Assembly (NCBI GenBank): GCA_033557465.1
Contig: CM066033.1
Span: 16,183,080 to 16,247,079 of the forward strand
From: Ichthyophis bannanicus
Taxonomy: Eukaryota > Chordata > Amphibia > Gymnophiona > Ichthyophiidae
DNA length: 64,000 nt
Direction: 5' to 3'
The notes under the pieces were generated by a model that was given only the letters and a program-made list of their open reading frames with translations, was not told the origin of the DNA and ran no database searches. The position numbers and the translations under genes are program-made. Positions 31,918-43,460 of the stretch are shown here, piece after piece (the first letter of the stretch is position 1; every line of letters begins with the position of its first letter).

Positions 31918-32260
31918 TGTGACCAGTTTCCAGGGAGAGTCCCACAGCTTTTGCTTGGATAGAGGAAGTGTTGGGGTCTAAAATTTAAACTAGAGGCGCT
32001 CTGCTGGGTTCTAAATTTAAGCAGAAAGCTCTCTTCTGTGTTTTAAATTTAAACTGAAAGCTCTTTGCTGCCTCTAGGCCCTGATTAATTTAACAAATAC
32101 ACTGGGTTCACAGATTAATCAGCTTTAATCCAAAGAATTCCCTTCTCCCCAAGATTCAGAAAAATTCCCATTAGTAAATACTCACAATTGCAGATCTCTC
32201 TCTCCAGAAGTAGCAGTCCCCTTTTGTAGTCCTTCAAGACTACAAAACCGCCCCTGATCT
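31918..32260 (+). repeat. CR1 5'UTR-module fragment
   Basis: The block 31960-32250 is homologous (reversed) to 29060-29470. It shares ttaaactagaggcgctctgc-like modules, ggttcacagattaatcagct and ttctctctccagaagt-type segments. It starts right after the 3' end of the plus CR1, so it may be the 5' part of another CR1 copy or a rearranged piece. It has no ORF. Confidence 0.55.
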
Positions 32261-32329
32261 CTGGAAGGGGAGTTATATAAAAACTGTATAAATAAATACA
32301 AATAAATGGTCTCCGTAGGCCAATCAGGT

Positions 32330-34075
32330 TAAGGTTCATAGTCAAGCCTCTTCACCGGCAAAAGCCTCTCCATTGGCACTCAATTTAGCATCGGGGTGGA
32401 AGCGGCAGCCGCAAGCTCCCCCCGCCATGGCCCAATCGGGACACCAGCAAAAGCATTTAAAGAAGCATGCCTTCAGGTGCGCCTGTGCCTGAGGACCTTG
32501 CCAGAGGGCCCTTTGGCATGGCCCTTAGGCTGGGACGATACCGTCTGCCAAACTTTTAGTCCTTATAAAATTGCACCATCCGAACAAAGGAGCCACAACA
32601 AATAAGCAAGTGACTAAAGCACGAGGAAACAGCACCGAACAATACAGACACAGATAGACTGAACTCTACTGAATCGTGAGTAAGCTTTCATGCACATTGC
32701 TTACCCACACAGAAACAACCACTTAAGCCCTCTGCCACATTAATGTAGGCTTACACATAAGTACATACCGCTCTCAACCACCCCTAAGCACCACTTTGCA
32801 TATAACTTTCACCTCAGTGGCTCACTCTTTATCAAGCATAAAGCAAAGAAAACTTACACAATGAGCAAAAATCTATTCACTATAATCCTACTCGCACTCT
32901 CTACTCTTCAAACCCAAATACATAAATGCTGGCGAAACCACTATACTCACATCAGCTCAACTGATCCCAATCATACATACAAGTAAATATGCAACTCATA
33001 AGATACATCCAAACAAATATCAACATAACATAACATGAAGAATCTTTGCAGAAGCAGTCCCATCCAAGATTCAATAACATACCCCACTGAAATGTGCACT
33101 AATCAATGCTGGATTAATCTGAAACAAATTCCACACAATAATGGATTACATAAAAAAACATAATATAGATGTGTATCACTGAAACATGGCTCTCCGACTC
33201 GGACAACGCAATTATAAACCCAATTATATCTCAACAATACACAATACATAACTCCACAAGACATTCATGAAGAGGTGGAGGAGTTCTAATCATAGCAAAG
33301 GCACATCTAAACCTCACTACAACCTCCTCCTTTTACTCAAAAGGAAGCAACATAATAACAATTTCAAATAGGCACCTAGCAATATGCCTCATATACAGAG
33401 CCCCAAGTTCTGGTGAAGAGCTCTCAACCATCCTAGAGTTAGTGTGCTTCACGGTACACAGAACAAACCTCTCCTCATCCTAGAAGACCCTAACCTCCCA
33501 TTGCTTCAACAGCATGATGCATCTACCTTTCTGGAAGCAATGAAGGTTCTACACTATACCCAAATGGTGAACACTCCAACCCACAAGAAAGGGAGGGACC
33601 CTTGACCTCACCTTTGCACCCAACCAGTTTATTACCCAAAACCTATTAACACACCTAACAGTCACACCAATCCCAAGTTCGGACCACCAAATAGCCACCT
33701 TCTCCAATAATGCACCCGTAACGGAAAGGATGCCAGAGACAACCCTGAAGGAAAGAAGGAGATTTCAGACCTTAAACAAGGAAAAATTCCTAGAGCCAAG
33801 TTTGAGCAAAATACAACATATCTTGACTCCATCCATCATCACCAGCTGGAACAAAACACTCCACAATGCATCAATAGCACCAACCCAACCATTCCAAGAC
33901 AACAGAAGAAAACATAACGCTCCATGGTTCTCAAGTGAAATCAACGAACAGAAGAAACAACTAAGGAAATTGGAGAGACTATGGCATCGAACCAAAGAGC
34001 AACATCATCTCACAAAATTCAATGAAATGCAAGCCATGTACTTTGAACCCATATAATCATCCAAGTTCTACTCCC
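32330..34075 (+). pseudogene. L2-like LINE, 5'UTR and endonuclease part
   Basis: The 5'UTR block (32425-32530) matches the reverse of 1555-1640. From about 33100 a broken frame gives CALINA...NKFHTIMDYI, then TETWLSDSD, RGGGVLIIAKAHL and AICLIYRAPSSGEE. Next come a frame-shifted stretch around 33640 and an ORF (33730-34056) with NAPWFSSEINEQKKQLRKLE. That is the end of the endonuclease and the linker to reverse transcriptase. It stops at about 34075, where RTE sequence in opposite orientation begins. Stops are numerous. Confidence 0.75.
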
Positions 34076-34145
34076 TGTTCTATGTAAAGTTGGTTTTGTT
34101 GACATGTTTTCTGTAAAACACCCTCAGTTAATGATGTTGTTGTTG

Positions 34146-37100
34146 TTAAGTGCCGTCGAGTCTGAGTCGACTCATGGTGACCCTCTGGATAGCTATCCTA
34201 AATTGTGTTCGGTCTTGAGTCAAGCGGCTCATTCTTGATAGACTGGTACCCGTAGCTGCTGTTATTGTATCGATCCATCTCATTGCTGGCCTTGCTCTTT
34301 TGCGCTGACCTTCTATCTTGCCAAGCATGATGTCTTTCTCTAATGATCTCTCTCTTCGCATGATGTGTCCAAAGTATGAAAGTCGAAGTCTTGTCATCTG
34401 AGCTTCTAAAGAAAGCTTAGGTTTGATCTCCTCTAGTACCGACTGGTTTGTTCTTCGGGCAGTCCATGGTATACACAGTATTCGCCGCCAGCACCATAAT
34501 TCAAAGGCATCAATTTTCTTCCTGTCTATCTTTTTCACTGTCCAGCTTTCACATCCATATGATGTTATTGAAAATACCATGGCCTGAACAAGTCAAATCT
34601 TTGTATGGAGAGAGACATCTCTGCTCTTTCAGATCTTATCTAGGTCTTTCATAGCCATTCTGCCAAGAGCAATGCGTCGTCTGATTTCTTGACTGCTTGT
34701 TGCTTCTGTATTGATAGTTGATCCAAGTAGGTTAAAGTTGTTCACAATTTCAATTTCTTCTCCTTCAACGATAAACCTGTTGATTATGCCAGTTGTCATG
34801 ATCTTTGTCTTCTTTACATTAAGGTGCAGGCCCATTTTGAGACTACGTTCTTTGATTGTGAGAAGCAAATGTTTCAGATCATCTTCACTTTCAGCCAGTA
34901 ATGTAGTATCTGTTTTCTTCATACAATCCTGCTTCTCTGATGATTTGTTCTGCGCGTAAATTAAACAGGTAGGGGGAAAGTATGCAACCTTGTCTTACAC
35001 CTTTGCTTATTTTAAACCATTCTGTTTCTCCTTGTTCCGTTCGAACTGCTGCTTCTTGATCAATGTATAGATTGTGCAAGAATAAGATCAGGTGTTCTGG
35101 TATACCCATGCTTCTTAATGTGGCCCAGAGTTTCTCATGGTTTACACAGTCAAAAGCCTTGCTATAGTCGATAAAGCACAAATTGATATCCTTTTGGTAT
35201 TCTTTATTCTTTTCAAGGATCCATCTCACATCCGCAATGATGTCTCTCGTTCCTCGCCCTTTCCTGAACCCTGCTTGCACTTCAGGTAGTTCTTGTTCCA
35301 GGTATGGTTGTAGTCTCTTTTGAATAATCTTCAGTAGAATCTTGCTGGCATGTGGGATCAGCGCGATTGTGCGATAATGTCCACAGTCAGTTGGATCACC
35401 TTTCTTTAGCATTGGTATAAACACAGATCTTTTCCAGTCAGTTGGCCATGATGTTGTCTTCCATATTTCTTGGCAGAGCCTTGTAAGTACGGTAACAGCT
35501 GCATCACATTGCTGTAATATTAATATGGGAATGCTATCAATGCTTGGTGCTTTGTTCTTTGATAAGGCTTTCAATGCTTCTTCAACTTCTTTCATCACCA
35601 ACGGTTCCCGATCATAAGGTACAGGTTGAAACGGCTGTTGGTCCACTTGATCTTTATCATATAAAAACTCTGTATATTCCTTCCACCTTTTCTTGATCTT
35701 CTCAGCATCATTAAACATAGAACCTTGAGCATCTTGTAACATTCCAATTCGAGGCTGGAACTTGTTCTTTAACTCTCGCAGCTTTAGGAAAGCCGATCTT
35801 GTTCTTCCTCTAATAGTTTCTGCTTCTATTTCCTTGCATGCGTCATCGTACTTTTCCTTGTCCTGTCTTGCTGCACGTTGGACATCTCTGTTGTTCTGTT
35901 ATTGTCTTTCTTTCTCCTCCTGGCTTTAGCTTCTCTGCGTTTCTGGGCAATTTTCAGAGTTTCTTCCGTCATCCATTTTGGCCGTTTTTGCTTTTTCACC
36001 TTTTGTAGAGACTTCTCGCTTTCTTCCAACACAACCTTCTTGATGTCATTCCATAACTCTTCTGGATCTCTGTCATTTGAATCTAAAGCAGCAAATCGAT
36101 TTTGCAGGCAGTCTTTAAATTCCAGTGGTATATTCTCAAGGTCATATTTTGCTGCATTCATGAGTGGTTTGCTCTTTTTCAACTTTAGCTTGAGTTTGAA
36201 TACTGGTAGTTGATGATCTGTACCACAGTCAGCTCCAGGTTTTGTCTTTGTTGATGTTATAGAACTTTTCCACCGTTGACTTCCACAGATGTAGTCAATT
36301 TGATTTTTATACAATCCATTGGGTGAAGTCTGTGTACAGTCGCCGCTTGTGTTGCTGGAAGAAGATGTTTGAGATGAATAGATCGTTGGTCTTGCAGAAT
36401 TCTATCAGTCCTTCTCCAGCTTCATTTCTGTTGCCAAGTCCATATTTTCCAACTACTTTGCCGCCTTCTTTGTTGCCAACTTTTGCGTTCCAGTCACCCA
36501 TGACTATCAGGATATCCTTTTTGCATGTTCTGTCAATTTCAGCTTGTACTTGTTCATAGAACTCTTCAATTTCATTCTCTTCTGCTGCTGTTGTTGGGGC
36601 ATATACTTGAATTATAGTTGTGTTGATAGGCATTCCTCGTAGACGAATAGAGATTAAGCGTTCGCTGACTGCATTGTATTTCATTACAGTTCTTGCAAGT
36701 TTCTTTTTTATTATTTATTTATTTATTTATTTATTTACAGTTTCTTTTATACCGCGCTATTTGACATCAGTGCGGTTTACAATGAACAGAAACTACACGT
36801 CACAAAAATTGATCAGTGCTTACAATGAACAGGACAATGAACTGGGTATACATTAAACTGGGTATACATTGTAAATGCAACACCATTTCTTCTGTCTTTC
36901 ATTTCCAGCATAGTAGTCTATGTAATCATCTGATGCAAAGTGCCCGATGCCAGTCCATTTCAGTTTGCTGACACCCAACAGATCAAGTTGTACACGTTCC
37001 ATTTCATTTTTGACCACCTCCAACTTCCCTTGGTTCATGCTTCGTATGTTCCATGTTTAAATGCGTAAGACATCTTTACAGCTTCTGACTCTCATTTCAT

Positions 37101-37275
37101 GCACAGCTACATCAACAGTCAGACGTCCCGAGGGCTTTGATCCAACCACATCATAAATGCTGGCTTTACTCTGAGAAGTCTTCAGCTCTTCCCCAGTAGC
37201 TAGTTGAGTGCCTTTCAACTGGGGGGTCTCATCTTCCAGCACTATAGCACAATTTGTTTTGTTGTAACTATCCAC
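34146..37275 (-). pseudogene. BovB-like RTE polyprotein, degraded and missing the YADD motif
   Basis: The endonuclease segment 37038-36853 reads MNQGKLEVVKNEMERVQLD and LKWTGIGHFASDD. The next, 36684-36307, has VYAPTTAAEENEIEEFYEQ and MGDWNAKVGN. RT segment 35742-34891 keeps FIDYSKAFDCVNHEKLW (motif A) and GVRQGCILSPYLFNL (motif B), ending REAGLYEENR. The following segment (34922-34629) starts at TDTTLLAESEDDLKHLL. The intervening part, normally holding YADD, is missing, with a frame change near 34915. The C-terminus (34580-34146) has YGCESWTVKKIDRKKIDAFE. It cannot be active. Confidence 0.85.
36715..36860 (-). mobile_element. Short L2-like 3' end inserted in the RTE
   Basis: It has a tttatttatttatttattta run and ataccgcgctatttgacatc followed by agtgcggtttac, the reversed hairpin tail of L2-like elements. 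The motif actgggtatacatt appears twice in tandem at its right side (36840-36868), possibly a duplication at the insertion. It separates two parts of the RTE endonuclease. Confidence 0.65.
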
Positions 37276-37399
37276 TGGATCTCATATATGTGGGAGGCAT
37301 GGTTCAACATCAGCCAGAGCTTGTTTTTTCTGCTGGAAGAGTGGATGCTGAAGCTATAGTCACAGATTCAACTTTTCTCGTGCCAGCGGGTCCAGTTAG

Positions 37400-39362
37400 C
37401 GAGGTCTTATCTTAGATTTTGGGGTCCATGGCAGCAATGTTGGATTTCATTCCCTGTGCCAGGGCGCACAGGCTGTCCACTGCAGAGGACCCTGCTGTCA
37501 CATTAGTTTCCTCAACAGCATTCACTCTCAAGGAAACTACTATGCCTGGTGGAGGACTGCAGCAGCCTAACTTGGTGGTTGGATTCCTCTAAATTGTTGA
37601 AGAGGATGCCACTGGAGTCACTGGACTGCCCAACAGTGGCAGCAGATACCAGCCTCTCTGGATGTGGAGCGCATTGTTTGTCACAGGTCACGCAGGGACG
37701 GTGGTCTGTAGAACAGAATGCGTGGTCGATCAGTCATCTGGAAATGTGTGCCGTCTGGCTAGTGCTCCAAGCCTTTCTGCTGATAGTACATCACAAGGCC
37801 GTGCAAGTCTTTTCGGACAATACCACCATGGTAGCATACATCAAGCATTAAAGGGGCACAGGAAACATACTGTTGGCAGAGAAGATCTCTCTGCTACTTC
37901 AGTGGGCGAAGATAAATCTTCTAGGATTGTCTGTGTCCCACATTACAGGGATACAGAACTTGCAAACAGACTTTCTCAGCTGTCATCAGTTGTATCCTGA
38001 GGAATGGACCCTGGGGCAGTTGGTCTTTCTCAGTCTGACCTGAAGATGGGGGATTGCTGGGTAATGGACCTGAAAGTGTCTGCCACCAATGCCAAAGTAG
38101 CCCAGTACTTCAGCCACTATCGGGGAAGGATGTCCAAGGGACTCGATGTGTTAGCATTTCCACTGTGGCCTCTAATAGGTCATTTACTCCAACTCATCGA
38201 AGCGCACTGGAGGGTAGTGGTGTTGATTGCTCTCAATTGGCCTCAGAGACCATGGTATGCTGACCTCATTCAACTGGTGGTGGTTGCCAGCAAGACCCGA
38301 TCTGTTGTCATAGGGTCCATTCCTGATGATTGAGAGGGTGCACCTGAGGAAACAAAGTTATTCGGTGCAGGTCATTGCCATGCTGTTTCTCACTTATAAG
38401 TGTTCCACCTCTGGGTTTGGCAAGTCATCAAGACTTGAGACCATTGTGGGCCACTGTCCCAAATGTTATAACTTTTTTTACAGGCTGGTATATAGAAGGG
38501 CCTAGCCTTGCATTCCCTCCAGGTGCAGGTCACTGCTCTCGCTTGTTATCGGGGCTGCATTCAGGACCTCTCTTTGTCGTCTTATCCTGATGTCCTGCAC
38601 TTTCTCAGAGTGGTCAGATAGTTGCGACCACTACTGCATCCCGCAGTACCAGCTTGGGACCTTAATTTGGTTTTGACTGGTTGTCCCTTTGAGCTGTTAG
38701 GGACTGCATCTCTGAAAGATCTCACCCCGAAGATGGTGTTTCTGGTGGCCATTTGCTGAGCTTGGAGGATCTTGGAACTGCAGGCGCTATCCTGTAAAGA
38801 GCCTTTTCTTATCTTTTCCAAAGAAAGAGTTGTGTTGCACACGGTGCCTTCCTTCTTGTCCAAGGGAGTGTTGGCGTGCCACATGAATCAGGCTGTGCTT
38901 CTGCCAAGGTTTCCAGATATGGAGGATCTGCAGCTCCATCTTTTGGATGTGTGCAGAGTGCTCTATCATTATCTGAAAAGGACGGAATCGGTTTGCAAGA
39001 CGGACCATCTTTTTATCCTTTTATGGGGACCCTTGCAAGGGTGAGGTGACCTCAAAGGCTTCCAGTGCAAGATGGCTAAAGGAGGCACCATTGGGGTTTG
39101 CATGCTTATTCCATTAGAGCTCAGGCAGCAGTGTGGGTGGTCTTTTACTGCCTTCGGATATCTGCAAAGCTGCTACTTGGTCTTCGTTGCATACCTTCAT
39201 CTGGCACTGTCGGTTAGATATTCAGGCGCGTGCTGATGCATGGTTCGGTGCATGGGTGTTGCAGGCCAGACTTGCCGGTCCTGCCCAAGTCCGAGTACTG
39301 CTCTGGTATATCCAAGGAATCTGGACTGGACTGGAGATATGCTATGGAAGGTGAAATTAGGC
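37400..39362 (+). pseudogene. DIRS retrotransposon fragment (RNase H to recombinase), old
   Basis: RNase H is best seen at 37600-37850: LTV-type LESLDCPTVAADTSLSGC, SISHLEMCAVWLVLQ, VQVFSDNTTMVAYIKH. A broken methyltransferase region follows (RMSKGLDVLAFPLWPLI, about 38127-38180), then recombinase pieces ELQALSCKEPF (38772) and the terminal PSDICKAATWSSLHTF (about 39150-39195). The HxxR region reads HAYSIRAQAAVW, so the His and Arg are still near in spacing. The end ggactggactggagata (39314-39330) matches an internal complementary region start. Many stops are present. It has no terminal repeats. Confidence 0.8.
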
Positions 39363-39364
39363 CT

Positions 39365-39698
39365 TCCCCTAGGCTTTGTAGCGTTATTCAAATGATAAGT
39401 AATAGTAGTAATAGTCCTCCTCCGCCCTATATTTCTTTTTCCATGAAAGCCCTTAGTTGCTGCAAGATGCTGTCATTCACATCCTCCTTTACTTTGATTT
39501 GTGAAATTAATGATCTTAAATTTGCATCTGTTGCTCTTTGCAGTTTTCTTCTGGCATTTTTCCTCTTCCAGTTTTTGGTACATTTTCTTTGTATACCCTG
39601 TCGTGGGGAGGCGCCCACCTACGCCTATGTTTATGGGCAATCCACAGCAAAGATGATTTAGAGAGCCACTGGGAAAGTAAGGTTCATTGCATAGTTAA
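39365..39698. other. Unassigned stretch before the LTR-like segment
   Basis: Short frames on both strands (for example 39427-39618, minus) give no recognisable domain. It may be the flank or a leftover of another element. Confidence 0.3.
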
Positions 39699-41315
39699 AA
39701 TGTCCTCACCAATTCCGGCTGTCTAAAAGAATTCAGCACCAAGACCAAAGTGGAGGGAAATAAGGCTTTTATTCCCCATCAATGCAAAGGTTCAAATTAA
39801 GAGATGAAACAAGAAACAGAAAAGTCCTTTGTTGAAAAAGGTCACCAGTATTCAAACTTGTGCTTAATTGTTATGCTTCACAATTAATGCAGTGGTCAAA
39901 ACAGGAATTCAGTTCATTCCAAAAACATCACTATTTTACAAACTCTTCTATTTCAGTCAGGTATTACAGACTCTTGCCATGAGGCTGTGCACATGTCACA
40001 TTCCACCTGCTCTGGTGGTGATAGGGAAATGGTATCAATGCATTCTGTCTCCATGCACTCTTCCTCACTAAAATCACCAGGGGAATATACACTGTCCCTG
40101 TCTGACTCATGCTGGTGTGCTATGCCTCTTGGGCCTTGTCTCCAATGAGAGTCTGTTCTCAGGGCTTTAGGGATTTTACTAAACCAGTCTGGCTTCTCCT
40201 TCCTTATAAGGGGAAGACTGGTTTTCCCAGGGCTTTTATTCTTCAGGCATTTACTAGTATCAATAACTTTTTCATACCTGGAACTTTGCTGGCTTGACTC
40301 TACAGAGTTTCTCCTTGCAGCAACTTTCCTGTTGTAGCCATGTCTCTGCCTCTCAGCATTAGGCAGGGCTGTGCTTCGTGGCAGTTTAGTAAAACCTGGT
40401 TGGGACTCTCTTTCCTCCTTTGGTAAGAACTCAGGTTTAGTATAAAATGCCTTTCCTTTCTTGCTGGGTAAAACTGGACAATTATTCCTCAGAGACTGTG
40501 AGCTTCTCAGCAAACCATTCCCTCTGGCTTCTGGCTTAAGTCTCTCTCCTCTGTAGTCAGGAACACTGGAAGAACAGGGCGTGGCACAGCCTCTAACCTC
40601 AGAGCTGGTTCTCACAAACCTCCGTGGGAGAGCTGCACAATCAGCCTGGCCCTTCTGGATTTCACACCTGTGAACTCGGTACCTGTGGGCTTTCTCCTCT
40701 AGGATTTCTTCACTGTTCCTTCTCAGGTCCTTCTCTTTCTCTTTCCTTGGTGAAGCCGTACTCCCCTGTGTAGCCGTGCTTCTCTTCTCTGGAGCAGCTG
40801 GACCTCATCCTTCTCCTCTTTCTGCTCTGTCTGCCCTTTCTGCTCTGCAAGCATTCAGCTCTGGCTTATAAGGAAATGTTTCCTGCCTTACTTCCTGGGT
40901 CACTACCAGGTGGAAATCATCAGGTTCCTCAAACTCATTAGCTGCTGAATGTTCCTTCCTGCTCCCTCTAGCTGTGCCTGGAGGTAATTGCACATCTAGA
41001 TTCTTAAAAACAGGATTTCTTTTCAAATCACCAACTTTATCAATACCCACATCATGACAACCCTCTAGATTTAAATTAGGGTTTGTAGCATACGAATAGC
41101 AGTACATTATCTCCTCTATCTGCAGAAGTCCACTTAACCATAGTTAATCCTCTCAATGTTTTCATTAATTGCTGTGGTATATATCCTGCCATAGCGGCTC
41201 CATGAACATGCTCACCATGGCCTTTATCTGTGGCAGGGATGTTATCTACATCTGCAATATCTGCACGATCACTACCACCATCGTTAGCCCTATTGCGTAA
41301 GCTTTGGGAGTGCAC
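39699..41315 (-). mobile_element. LTR-like segment of the same family as the two solo LTRs, minus strand
   Basis: The reversed 3' end is GGTGAGGACA at about 39708-39699. Sense-strand order then mirrors the + LTRs: a coding-like U3 with the EEEC...C motif, followed by GGGGAATAAA (reverse of 39755-39764), and the terminus. The 5' end could not be placed: no TGTCATG-like start was found, so the upper limit is a guess. It is more divergent than the other two copies. Confidence 0.5.
39953..41107 (-). CDS. LTR-resident reading frame (unknown protein), partly open
   Basis: The minus frame 40615-39953 (220 residues) is open, and 41107-40805 (100 residues) is a second open part. Both are rich in Arg, Lys, Glu and Ser. 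A block LPKEERESQPGFTKLPRS...ARRNSVESS aligns with SPRESREKNSKTLSSWQGS...SNRRDIESEE of the copy at 44769-45548. The C-terminal part SEEECMETEC...CDMCTASWQESVIPD lines up with SEEECEEMQC...CMDCTFTLSDEITSLC. I do not recognise the family. No signal peptide or membrane segment is apparent. Confidence 0.5.
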
Positions 41316-43200
41316 CTTTTATCCTGGGTGATGTGTGGCCAGTATGTATATTTTTCTTTTTTGTTCCTACCATACTCCAATTGTAGTGTCATCTTGCTGA
41401 GATTTAGTATGGATGTTATACAACGGGGTCATCATGTGAAGGTGCGCAGCAAGACTTGAGGAAGGAACTTTATTCCTTCATGATGAGAGAAATCTGTTGA
41501 TTTATAGGAGAGAAATTAAGATATTTTTATTAGTGATTCCAAAACAGCGGGTATAGACGCGGCCACAGTTCCAGAATCAGGGAGATGCATGAACAGGTCG
41601 CCTCGGGAAATGCAGGCCCTCGCTGTTATAAAGGGACACAGGTATACACAGAAACGGCCTGGATGTCCCCGTGCTCACCCTATTTTGAAAAGATGCTTCC
41701 CGTCTCTATGTGGCACGCCTCCGATGGCAAAACGTACATCTCTGAAGCTGATGCTCACACTGACAGTGTTGTGCTCATGCAAACATAACATTAGTACTAA
41801 TGAAACAGATGCGTTCTTGCAAACCAGACCATATATACTAGTCTGTTGCATGCCCAGAACACTACAAGGTTATCTAAGCGCACCAAAACTATTGTAAAAG
41901 CCACTGGAAAATGAGATGTTAGTTATTCTTACAGTGGTCATCGCTGAAAACAGTATTTGCAATGCTAAGACTGGGCCAAAAAATCATGAAATGGGTCTGT
42001 AGAGCTACATATTCAAACATATCCCTGTCATTGATAGGAAACCATCAGAATGTGAAGATGCAACAGTGCAAACATCAGAAATACATGCCCAAAAGCACCA
42101 TCCTCTGCCCTGACGAATGTGCACAGTGTCAGAGACCTCTGCTGGTGAGTTTGGATATGTATGAGTGCTGTTTGCGCTGCAGCTTGCCCCTATTCCGAGG
42201 GTCCCCCACCATTGACAGGGACATGTCCTGCTATGTTGATGCAGGGCAGCTTTTCTGAATTTACTGCCCATTCACACTGGCACCTGATGATACTGCTGTC
42301 AGCCCTACAGTCCAGGTACTGCCAGTCATCGATGTCCCCCCAGAGTTGCGGATCAGCACACCAGGGCCTCCTCTGTAGCCCTCATTCCACACACACACAC
42401 TCCTGTTTGCAGTCACCAATGACATACCTCTGCCAAATCCATGCCCTGCACCTATAACAACTGCTGGTAATTCATAATGGCATTGGGTCTCAGGACAACA
42501 CATGTGATCTGCATTTCTCAGCCAAACATGATTCTGCTCCATACTAACTCACAGACCATCCCACACCTACATTACCATTTCTCTGAACATAGGAATTCTT
42601 AGGGAAGCCTGGAATAGCCCCATTGAGCACCAACAGCAAATGTCAGCACAGACAGAATAAGGACTATGGCAGTGCTTTAAATTTCTGTTGGGTTTTTTTT
42701 GTTACTTAACCTTACAAACATCCCTCACCTGTGCATTCTCTCACAAACAAGAAAATTCACTCTGAGAGTATTAATTACACAATACGCAAAAACTCCCAGG
42801 CTAAAGCAATAGAAATAGTACCGATTAAACTAACCTACTTCAGTAGCTCAAAAGAGGTCACAACTACTAGAAGGAAAAGAATATGTCACACCGCAATGGC
42901 AGCAACAATTTAGGGGAGAAAAAGCTTCAGAATTTTATCACTTCCCACTATGCGGCAAGAAAGAGCCGTAGGGCAGATCAAAAGCTCAGCATCATAGTCA
43001 TTAAAAAACTCCCCTTCTTTTATTGTAATTTTTATATTTTAATAATTCAATAAATAGAAAGATGCCAGGAAGATACCCATCACTCACACTGAAACATTTC
43101 ACAATCAGTCTCACAATCAATACTTCAAAACCATAAACTATTAGCAGACAACCGTATCCAACAGTTAAACCCTTAACTTAATAACAGACTTCACACCTAC
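41316..43200. other. Unassigned region
   Basis: Open frames of 60-100 codons occur on both strands (for example 41962-42258 +, 42261-42542 -), but none matches a domain I know. The frame 41962-42258 has seven Cys residues in its second half (CPDECAQCQRPLL, YECCLRC), which may or may not be meaningful. 42560-43200 is AT-rich. I see no splice-supported exon. Confidence 0.35.
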
Positions 43201-43224
43201 AACACACTTATATCCCACAATTTA

Positions 43225-43460
43225 TACGAGGGTTGCTCAGAAAGTAATGCCCCACATGTTTTTTCTCAGTCCAGAATGAAGATAGAGGTGTGAAATTGAA
43301 AGGGTAGTAACTTGGAACTTCAAAGGACACGTGTGTAATTTTACAGTCGTCCATCAAATAGCGAGGCAGTAGTGATTCTTCAAATGGCGTCTGTGGGTGA
43401 CACACGGTACAAACAACGAGCTGTAATTGAATTCTTGGTGGGTTTGTGTAGAAGGTTGTG
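43225..43460 (+). mobile_element. Mariner remnant (5' end and transposase start)
   Basis: The left end after the TA dinucleotide reads cgagggttgctcagaaagta, a mariner-type terminal repeat. At 43384 an ATG opens MASVGDTRYKQRAVIEFLVG, the usual start of a mariner transposase, before a stop within 25 codons. The remainder of the ~350-residue enzyme and the right end are absent. Confidence 0.7.

Larger units (their letters stand above)
34128..37290 (-). mobile_element. RTE-clade (BovB-like) LINE, minus strand
   Basis: The 3' end lies at the gttgttgttgtt run near 34128-34146. Reading downward from about 37290, the element encodes an endonuclease, a reverse transcriptase and a C-terminal region with the FELWCWRRILCIPW and RARPAMRWIDTITAATG blocks characteristic of BovB. 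Overall length is about 3.1 kb, near full size. A small L2-like 3' end (36715-36860) interrupts the endonuclease. BovB elements are known from reptiles and ruminants and have a documented history of horizontal transfer. Confidence 0.85.
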
